Part shown: positions 56,355 through 64,000 of the stretch, piece after piece
Layout of the letters: each line of letters starts with the position of its first letter
Position numbering within the stretch: position 1 is the first letter of the stretch
NCBI GenBank assembly: GCA_021495925.1
Contig: JAKEKT010000026.1
Span: 248,001-312,000, forward strand
Length of the DNA stretch: 64,000 bases
Origin: Diplodia intermedia
Taxonomy: Eukaryota > Ascomycota > Dothideomycetes > Botryosphaeriales > Botryosphaeriaceae
Reading direction: 5' to 3'
Program-made: the position numbers and the translations under genes
The notes under the pieces: generated by a model
Seen by the model: only the letters and a program-made list of their open reading frames with translations
The model's database searches: none
What the model was told of the DNA's origin: nothing

Positions 56355-58158
56355 ATGTGCGGCATCTTTGCCTCGCTGAGCCGCCATCGACATGTCCGTC
56401 CCGACCGAAGCACAGCGCTGTTCCTGGACAACAGGGGCCCCGACTGCTGCCACACCCTAGAGCGGACCGTCGACGCCGTGCATGCCGTGTTCCGCTCGAC
56501 GGTCTTGGCCCTGCGCGGATCGAGCGTCGTCGAGCAGCCGCTGCTGGACGCGGCCTCTGGCTCGATCCTGTGCTGGAATGGAGAGGCTTGGGAGATCGAC
56601 GAGGAGCCCGTGACCGGCAACGACTCGCACGCCGTTTTGGAGCTTTTCCGGGACGCATGCGGTCGAAGCCCGCCCAACTCGGCCGCCGCTGTCGTCGACT
56701 GTATCTCGCGCATCCGCGGGCCTTACGCATTTGTGTTCTACGATGCCGTTGGCCGCCGTCTGTTCTACGGTAGAGATTGTCTGGGCCGACGCTCGCTGCT
56801 GCAGAGCACCAACGATGCCGGCGACTTCGTGCTGTCGAGCATCTGTGATGGCCATGTCAGCTCATCCTGGCGCGAGGTTGAAGCCGATGGCATCTACATG
56901 GTCGATTTGGACTCTAGCACCTCGACCGTTTTCCGCGTCACCCACATTCCGTACCTATATCCAGGCATCGACCGTGTCGAGAGCCAGGCGTTGGTGAGTC
57001 CGTCTAATTTGGCAAGCCTGTACGCTACCGCCGGGTTGACTGACGCCGCCGTCAGGTACTGCCATACCCCTCATTGAACCGGGCCGTGTCTACAAGCCCG
57101 CCTTTGCTGGCCGAAGAATCTTCGCCTGTGAAGTCGCTGAGGGACCATCTGGTGAAATCGCTCAAACTACGTCTGGAGAGCGGGACGGCCTCTGTGCACC
57201 ACAACAGCGGCGAACCGGACCAGCAGCACGCAAAAATTGCTATTCTTTTCTCTGGTGGCCTCGATTGCACGGTCATCGCTCGCCTCGCGCACCAAATTTT
57301 GCCGTATTCTGAGCCTGTCGATCTTCTTAACGTGGCATTCGAAAACCCTCGTATCCATCGTCCCCACACCGATAAGAGCGGGTCCGAGTATTCGCCCTAC
57401 GAGCTCTGCCCCGACAGAATTACGGGCAGGGCTTCTCATGCTGAACTGTGCGAGGTCTGCCCAGAGCGAGCTTGGAGGTTCGTTGAAATTAATGTTCCAT
57501 ATGTGGAGACATTAGCCCACCGAGACGTGGTCATCGCGTTGATGCATCCGCACAACACTGAGATGGATCTGTCCATCTCGTATGCCCTCTACTTCGCCTC
57601 ACGTGGCAGTGGCACGGTGAAGGAGGTCGCGGGCCAACGAGTCGAGTATGCGACCCCTGCGAGAATCCTCTTGTCCGGACTCGGTGCGGACGAGCTGTTT
57701 GCCGGGTACCAACGCCACGCCACAGCCTTCAGCCGCAACGGCCTCGCCGGCCTTATCGATGAACTCGAGCTGGATATCAACCGGCTCGGCAAGCGGAACC
57801 TGGGCCGCGACGACCGAGTCATTTCGAACTGGGGTAAAGAAGTGCGCTTTCCCTATCTGGATGAGCAGCTGCTCTCTTGGGCGCTTCAGGCGCCCGTCTG
57901 GGAGAAGACTGGGTTCGGCCAGCCATCAGCCCCGGACGCCGGCAGGGGCGAGAAGATGGAGCCGGGGAAGAAGGTGTTGCGGTTGCTGGCGTGGGCGTTG
58001 GGAATGAGGAGAGTGGCGTCCGAGAAGAAGCGCGCAGTAAGTCTCGTCTACCTAATCCTGCAAGCCACTCAAGGTACTAAGGAAGATAGATTCAATTTGG
58101 AGCTCGCACGGCCAAAATGGAGGCCGGAAAGGTAAAGGGGACACAGGCAATAAAATAA
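56355..58158 (+). CDS. Asparagine synthetase domain-containing protein (ASNSD1-like)
   Basis: Exons 56355-56993, 57056-58036 and 58090-58158 give 562 aa in frame. The start MCGIFA leaves Cys2 as the class II glutamine amidotransferase nucleophile. The first ~215 residues match that fold (NRGPDCCHTL, ILCWNGE, GPYAFVFYD, FYGRDCLGRRSL). The C-terminal domain has a PP-loop ATP-binding motif (ILFSGGLDCTV, about 275) and SGLGADELFAGY. The last exon supplies IQFGARTAKM, the conserved end of ASNSD1-type proteins and not of true Asn1. Members are asparagine-synthetase-like; the real reaction is not well established. It is divergent from vps9 with 287 bases between. Confidence 0.9.
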
Positions 58159-59497
58159 TAGACAGGTGAGTGTATTTTTGGAGACGGATCTGTGTCGGTT
58201 GAGGCCCCCCATGATGGTGGTGATGATGATTGGACGGGTGCGCGTGAGCGCGCCCGGCCCGTCACAGATACTTGTGAGATGGAGCGCTCGCAGCGTCGGC
58301 GCGGCAGCTACTCTGGGTTTTCGGCGTCAAAAGCAGGATAACCGGGTATTGCTGTCGTCAGCCTGCGGGAGAGGCGCAAGTCGTTGATCAAGCAAAGGCA
58401 AGTCTGAGCCATCATGGGGACCGGCGGCGGATTGGCGAGTTATTTGCACGGCCACATCGGGAAAAGGTCCGAAATGCTGACGATAAATATATCTAGGGTG
58501 TGGCCGGGCCGGGGGTTCAAGCCTTGGGCGCTGCGGAGATGAACCCTTCTCGGTAAGTCGGAGCAAATGGCATGTTGAGCTTTGTCGAGCTTGGTAGCGG
58601 GGCGTGCTCTGCCAAGGGCTTCCAAGAGGTTGGATGGAATGCGGTGCATTGCGGACAAATCAGCTGGCGCACGCGACAGGCAGGGGCGCGCCGCCATCCC
58701 TACTCGTCCACGGCACATCCTGGCGCATCCGCCGATCTAAATACTTACACGCGCAGCGAGGGACGATGGCTTCTATTGGCTCTAGGGAGTGCGAATAGGA
58801 GGGACACGAGAGGGGTCGTGGCGCAAGACAAGCATTTTTCGGGAACCGGAGGCGGATAAGGGGCCTAAATCCAACGTCATTGCCGAAGAGCTAGCGGACC
58901 GAAAGGGAAAAGGGATCCACAGGTGATCGGGCTGTGGCGAGTCAATCAACGGCCAAGCTCGCAGGTGGCATGCGAGCGGCTCTTGGTGCGGCATGCAGCG
59001 CCCCCCTGGCCGGCGTTGTGGCAGGTGTGCGGCAGCGCAGCCCTGGCTGCCACCGACGATCACGCACCCAGAGCTCCGCAGTGGGCTGCTCTGTTCGTAT
59101 TCAGCACTCGCCGCGACGGCAGGCCTTTCCACGGCGGGAGCTGCCGCACGCAGCTGGCGCCCCGGGGCCGCGGCTTGGACTCGCAGTTGGCGTTTTCCCC
59201 TTAATCTGAGCCGCCGAGAGCCCGCTCGTTTCATGCCAGCCTATCCCTCGTCCGCGGCGACTCGCTAAGTCCGTGCCTCTGCACCACCGCCTCGCCCTCT
59301 TCTATCGCGCCTCCTCTCCCTCCTCTCCGACTGCGAGAGTGTCTGCTGTTTTTCCAGTGCGCGTCTGCACTGCCATTCCTTATATCTTGCGCCTTCGACG
59401 TTCTTTACACAAGGCCTCCACCGCGCCTGGTTCCCGCGCCGATCGCTCATTCGCTCCCCCAGGCCGCCCCCGTTCACTAGCCACAGCTGCATTAATC
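58159..59497. other. Intergenic, upstream region of the Crh-like gene
   Basis: A GC-rich 1.3-kb gap. The last ~250 bases are pyrimidine-rich and probably contain the promoter and a long leader (TATATC at about 59382). ORFs here overlap in many frames without family resemblance. Confidence 0.5.
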
Positions 59498-60700
59498 ATG
59501 TACCTCCCACGCTCATTCGCCCTCACCGGGCTCGCAGCCACTCTTCTGCCTCAGGCTTTGGCGCAGACCTGGACCGACTGCAACCCTCTCAACGCCACCT
59601 GCGACAACCAGCCTGCCCTGGGCACAAATGCCACCTTCAACTGGAACAAGACGCAGGCCGACTCGGACCTATGGAAGTCGACGGCGGGCACCATTGATTT
59701 CTCCACCACAGGTAGGGTCCCCCCGGCCATTCTGGCCCCGCAACGATGCTGACGCGCCGCGCAGGTGGTGAATTCACCATCAACGGCCAGGGTGACTCCG
59801 TGTCCATCATGTCCAACTTCTTCATCTTCTTCGGCCGCGTCGAGGTTGTCATGAGGGCGTCGCCCGGCCAGGGAATCGTCAGCAGTGTCGTACTGCAGTC
59901 GGAGGATTTGGATGAGATTGACATTGAGTGGATTGGCGGAAACAACACTCACTGGCAGTCCAACTACTTTGGCAAGGGCAACACGACAACTTACGACCGT
60001 GCCGTCTGGCACCCCATCGACGACCCGCAGGGCAAGTGGCACAACTACACGATCGACTGGACCAAGGAAAAGCTGGAGTGGTGGGTCAACGACGAACTCA
60101 TCCGCACGCTCAAGTACGAGGATGCCAACAACGGCGACAACTACCCGCAAACGCCCATGAACCTGCGCCTTGGAAACTGGCCGGGCGGTGATCCCGACAA
60201 CAACAACATCGGCACCGTCGAGTGGGCCGGTGGCGAGGTGTTGTGGCACGACGCGCCCTTCACCATGACCATCCGCGACGTCTACATCCAGGACTACAGC
60301 GAAGGCAAGGAATACAAGTGGGGCGACCAGACGGGCAGCTACGAGAGCATTGAGATCATCAAGTGAGTATTGTTCTGTTCCCCATGGCTGCGACCAGCGA
60401 CTGACTCGGGATTCCAGCGGCACTTCAGCGGCAAAGGACGAGCTGTACGGTGTGCACGGCGTGTCCGGACGCTGGCAGGCGATGCCGGCGGCGACTCGCG
60501 GCGGCATCATCGCAGGCGCTCTCGGCGGCGCCGCTGTGTGCGCGGGCGCGTTCATCTTCTGGTGCCTGAAGAAGCGCAACCAGGGCGCCAAGGCGCACAA
60601 GCTCGAGGACGACAACTGGCAGAAGGAGCAGGAGGAGCTGCTCGAGTACAAGTCGCAGTACCAGCGCATGCGGCCCGACAGCTCGGACGTGCACCGGTAA
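59498..60700 (+). CDS. Crh-type GH16 cell-wall transglycosylase
   Basis: Exons 59498-59711, 59765-60362 and 60418-60700 give 364 aa in frame. A signal peptide (residues 1-22) is followed by the Cys-containing CNPLNATCDNQPALGTNATFNW typical of Crh enzymes. The catalytic motif DEIDIEW places the nucleophile Glu at about 122 and acid/base Glu at about 126. Downstream are DYSEGKEYKWGDQTGSYESI and a second hydrophobic helix (GGIIAGALGGAAVCAGAFIFW) with a Lys/Arg stop and charged cytosolic tail. So it may be membrane-anchored, unlike GPI-anchored yeast Crh1/Utr2. Crh enzymes link chitin to beta-1,6- or beta-1,3-glucan. No CBM18 was seen. No obvious GPI site was seen at the end. Confidence 0.92.
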
Positions 60701-61176
60701 GGGTACGACGACGAGCGGATCGGGTCACGTTTGGGAGGAGTTTGTCTACGTTTCGTCGTGCGGGAAGTCTGTTCAGGTCATGTCATGCAGCCGGCCATCT
60801 AATCGGTGGCTTGAGAGGAGTCTTTCGCGGGTCCATATACCCTGTTATTTTACGGCAATATTATTACTAGTGTTCTTTGCTTCATCTACGCAGGGCTGTG
60901 GCTGTGGCTGTGACTGGTGACGTGTGGCTGACGCCAAGGCTGGCGGTGACAGGGTCTGGAGGCCGCCGCTCGCTGCAACTGCAACTGCACCTCACTCACG
61001 CCCTCTCGTTTTCGTTTTCCTCGTCTTTCTGCCCCTTCGTTCGCGGCGCAGCCCAGACGGCGTCGCTCGCTCGGCACGGCGTAACCGACCGCCACTGGTG
61101 CTGGTGCTGGCGCCCTCCGCACGTGCTACCATCGCGGCCGTCTCTCAACCTGCAGATCCGCGGGCAGGCCATCGCA
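60701..61176. other. Intergenic, promoter of fig4
   Basis: Contains the 3' end of the Crh-like gene and a CT-rich stretch before the fig4 ATG. No ORF is supported. Confidence 0.5.
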
Positions 61177-64000
61177 ATGGACCAGCCGGACGCTGACCCT
61201 GCCTCCGCGCATCCCAACCCTGAAAATCCCCCCAGCTACCCCATGGACCCGCACGAGGATGCACTGCTGCCTCCCGGCTTCCTGGATCCCGGCCTGGCCT
61301 CGGACAGGGCGCCGACCACCGTGCCGCCCGTCAATGAATTCCTGCCCCCCGCCGACGGTGCCGAAAAGGACCGTCCCGCCAACGATGGCAGCCCGGTGAA
61401 TCTTGACGACGGCGATGAGGAGCCCGCCGAGCCCAAGTCCTTCGAGCGCTCCAATAGCCCCGCCCAGATGCTGCGCACCCGCGCCGTGGCCTACGAGAAA
61501 GTGGGCGAGGACGGCATCAACAAGATGCACAAGTTCACCCTCTACGAGACTAGCCACCGCTTCTACCTGGTTGGTGCCGACGTTCTGGACATGCATTTCC
61601 GCATCCTGAAGATCGACCGCACTGCTCCGCCCGGTCACCTCAATATCTTCGAGGACGACAACGTCTACGACCGCAAGGACATGAACGAGCTGTTGAACAC
61701 CATCGACGAAGGCAACAAGGGCTCCGGTGGCCTGAAGCTGAAATGCGTCGCTTGGGGTCTGCTGGGCTTCATCCGCTTCACCGAAGCTTACTACATGCTG
61801 GTCATCACCAAGCGGACTGCCGTCGCCATGCTTGGAGGCCATTACATCTACCAGGTAGACGGCACCGAGATGATCCCCCTGACCACTGGTCCCACCTCTC
61901 GCTTTGCCAAGGACCGCAATCCTGAGGAGGCGCGGTTTCTTAGCAGCCTTAACAACCTGGATTTGACGCGCTCCTTTTACTTCAGCTATGCCTACAACGT
62001 GACAAGATCTCTCCAACAGAACATCATTCGCGAGCGGGAGGCTTTGTGCAAGGGCCACCAGTTCCCCAAGGCCGACTTTCAGGGAATGTTCGTCTGGAAC
62101 CACTACCTTCTGGAGCCCGCACGTGGCGCCTTGAAGAACACCTACGACTGGTGCTTGCCGATCATTCATGGCTTCATTGACCAGTCCTCCTTGGACATCT
62201 TCGGACGTCGCGTTTACATAACAATCATTGCCAGGCGGTCGAGGTACTTCGCCGGTGCCAGGTTCCTGAAGCGTGGCGCAAACGACCTCGGCTATGTTGC
62301 GAACGATGTAGAGACTGAGCAAATTATTTCTGACCTGCTGACCACGTCGTTCCATGCTCCTGGGCCGCGCTTGTATGCCAACCCCACCTATACCTCGTAC
62401 ATTCAGCATCGAGGCAGCATCCCCTTGTACTGGACCCAGGACAACAGCGGTGTAACCCCCAAGCCTGATATTGACCTGAACCTTGTGGATCCCTTCTACA
62501 GCGCTGCGGCATTCCATTTCGACAATCTGTTTGAGCGGTACGGAGCGCCCTGCTATGTCCTCAACCTCATCAAGGCAAGAGAGCGCACCCCTCGCGAATC
62601 CAAACTGCTGCATGAGTTCAAAAAGGCTGTCGACTACCTGAACCAATCTTTACCTGTAGACAAAAGGATTATTTACAAGGCATTCGACATGAGTAGAGCC
62701 TCCAAGACGCGAGGCATGGACGTCATTGGAAGCCTAGAGATGATTGCTGAGGACGTGCTTCAGAAGACGGGCTTCTTCCACAATGGAGATGCGGAAAGGG
62801 ACATGCCACAGGTTCAAAACGGAGTGGCGAGAACCAACTGCATCGATTGCCTTGACCGGACGAATGCCGCGCAATTCGTCATTGGTAAACGTGCCCTCGG
62901 CCGGCAGCTTAAGGCGCTGGGAGTGATATCTGGAAACACTGTCGAGTACGATTCCGATGCCGTCAACATCTTCACCTACATGTTTCATGACCATGGCGAC
63001 ACCATCGCCATCCAGTATGGAGGCTCGCACCTTGTCAATACTATGGCGACTTACCGGAAAATTAACCACTGGCAAAGCCATTCCAGAGACATGGTTGAGA
63101 GCTTTAAGCGGTACTACCACAATTCTTTCCTGGACTCGCAACGGCAGGAGGCATACAATCTGTTCCTTGGAAATTACAAGTTTGCGCAGGGCCAGCCAAT
63201 GCTCTGGGACCTCGCCACGGACTATTATTTGCACCACACTGACCCGAGACACTGGCCGATGAAGAAGCGAAAGGACTACATCAGCTGGTTCACACCCAGC
63301 TTCCTGGAGCCTCGAGTGTTGCCTCCGTGCAGCAGACCAGCCCCGAATGGTGCAGCCGACAGGACTGAGGCTTTCGACGACTACTGGGAGGAGTACTACC
63401 GTCCTCTGGCTTTGTCATCTATTGCAAAAATCTTCACATTCAAGATGAACACGACGCCGAGGTTGGTGTCGGGGAACCCAGGCAGCGGAAAGTCATACGA
63501 CCTCAGCCCTTTCACACCTCGGAAGCACATTCCGCATGAGATCGAGCCGCCTGAGAAGAAGGTCGCAACCAGGAAGGGCGTGACGATTCTTGACCCACAC
63601 AGTGAAGAAGAATCTATGCGGGAGGCGTCTGTTCCCATGTCCAGAGGGCCGTCTGCGCCAGGCGGTCCCATGGAAGGTTCTCCCGCAAAGCAAAGCATCC
63701 TAAGAGATCCCCATTTCGAACTTGGCGGGCACCCGCACCAGTCCACCACGTTCACCGATTCGTCGTTCAGACCGCCCGACAAATCGCAGATGACGCAGTG
63801 GTCGCTGAACCAATTCCACCACAACTCTCTCAACCCGTCCGTGACAAGCGCCGAGGCATCGGAATACGACAGATACATCAGCCACCCGCTCAACCTCCCG
63901 CTCGTCGTTTCCACCGAGCTTCCCGACGACTTCTCCAACATGGACTTCGTCGAGTACGTCAACAGCGTGAACGGGGCCACGGGGGACGGCCGGAACTGGG
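61177..64000 (+). CDS. fig4: Fig4 phosphoinositide phosphatase (partial, cut by right edge)
   Basis: Open without introns from ATG 61177 to the window end (941 complete codons), so the stop and C-terminus are missing. Residues 1-~95 are Pro/Asp-rich and disordered. The Sac domain follows: KFTLYETSHRFYLVG, FIRFTEAYYMLVITKR, FVWNHYLLEP, WCLPIIHGFIDQ, GSIPLYWTQD. The catalytic C-x5-R loop is NCIDCLDRTN, with Cys555 and Arg561. After it come HDHGDTIAIQYGGSHLV and DYYLHHTDP, both usual for Fig4. Fig4 removes the 5-phosphate of PI(3,5)P2 and works with Vac14 and the Fab1 kinase at the vacuole. Sac-family alternatives such as Sac1 are less likely because of the Fig4-type C-terminal half and length. 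Confidence 0.93.
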   Translation, partial: MDQPDADPASAHPNPENPPSYPMDPHEDALLPPGFLDPGLASDRAPTTVPPVNEFLPPADGAEKDRPANDGSPVNLDDGDEEPAEPKSFERSNSPAQMLRTRAVAYEKVGEDGINKMHKFTLYETSHRFYLVGADVLDMHFRILKIDRTAPPGHLNIFEDDNVYDRKDMNELLNTIDEGNKGSGGLKLKCVAWGLLGFIRFTEAYYMLVITKRTAVAMLGGHYIYQVDGTEMIPLTTGPTSRFAKDRNPEEARFLSSLNNLDLTRSFYFSYAYNVTRSLQQNIIREREALCKGHQFPKADFQGMFVWNHYLLEPARGALKNTYDWCLPIIHGFIDQSSLDIFGRRVYITIIARRSRYFAGARFLKRGANDLGYVANDVETEQIISDLLTTSFHAPGPRLYANPTYTSYIQHRGSIPLYWTQDNSGVTPKPDIDLNLVDPFYSAAAFHFDNLFERYGAPCYVLNLIKARERTPRESKLLHEFKKAVDYLNQSLPVDKRIIYKAFDMSRASKTRGMDVIGSLEMIAEDVLQKTGFFHNGDAERDMPQVQNGVARTNCIDCLDRTNAAQFVIGKRALGRQLKALGVISGNTVEYDSDAVNIFTYMFHDHGDTIAIQYGGSHLVNTMATYRKINHWQSHSRDMVESFKRYYHNSFLDSQRQEAYNLFLGNYKFAQGQPMLWDLATDYYLHHTDPRHWPMKKRKDYISWFTPSFLEPRVLPPCSRPAPNGAADRTEAFDDYWEEYYRPLALSSIAKIFTFKMNTTPRLVSGNPGSGKSYDLSPFTPRKHIPHEIEPPEKKVATRKGVTILDPHSEEESMREASVPMSRGPSAPGGPMEGSPAKQSILRDPHFELGGHPHQSTTFTDSSFRPPDKSQMTQWSLNQFHHNSLNPSVTSAEASEYDRYISHPLNLPLVVSTELPDDFSNMDFVEYVNSVNGATGDGRNW

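Noticed and set aside
61126..62646. 506-aa minus-strand ORF opposite fig4
   Set aside because: Mirror of the Sac-domain coding frame, which contains all catalytic motifs; the antisense translation has none.
1..64000. CRISPR arrays, bacterial operons, riboswitches, intact transposons
   Set aside because: No regularly spaced repeats, terminal inverted repeats, transposase or reverse-transcriptase motifs were seen; the genome is fungal.

Overview
This window is nuclear DNA of a filamentous ascomycete (Pezizomycotina; the class is not certain). The evidence is short introns (about 45-170 nt) with GT...CTRAY...AG signals, Zn2Cys6 regulators, a HET-domain gene, GH55, GH125 and Crh-type GH16 enzymes, and a Pol III tRNA with a small intron. 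I count 22 protein-coding genes, one HET-domain pseudogene and one tRNA. Intron joins were worked out by hand and checked for reading frame; none has been confirmed against transcripts or database searches.

Left part (1-18.2 kb): an unassigned low-complexity edge; a RhoGAP-like gene that lacks its arginine finger and overlaps the 3' end of a kinase gene; a broken HET-family remnant; an unrecognised protein; a DHA1-type MFS transporter; a secreted GH55 beta-1,3-glucanase; an RBR ubiquitin ligase; and the ribosome-assembly factor Rsa3.

Middle (18.6-31.5 kb): a large protein that may be mitochondrial, a Pro/Tyr/Gln-rich nuclear-type protein, a MAPEG-family membrane protein, an unrecognised Ser/Gly-rich protein, and two small tandem paralogues with matching TATA promoters.

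The most interesting block is 31.5-41.4 kb. It holds a HeLo-like/pseudokinase gene (an MLKL-like layout), a divergent gene with two kinase domains in tandem, a second pseudokinase gene and a HET-domain gene. The dual kinase carries, before each kinase domain, an extension that also precedes the kinase domain at 2.8-4.1 kb. With the HET remnant at 4.2-4.9 kb, the window looks like two allorecognition or regulated-cell-death islands separated by housekeeping genes. This functional reading is inference.

Right part (41.4-64 kb): an arylsulfatase, a tRNA-Thr(CGU), a GH125 alpha-1,6-mannosidase, two divergent Zn2Cys6 regulators, the Rab5 exchange factor Vps9, an asparagine-synthetase-domain protein, a Crh-like cell-wall transglycosylase, and the phosphoinositide phosphatase Fig4, which runs off the right edge.
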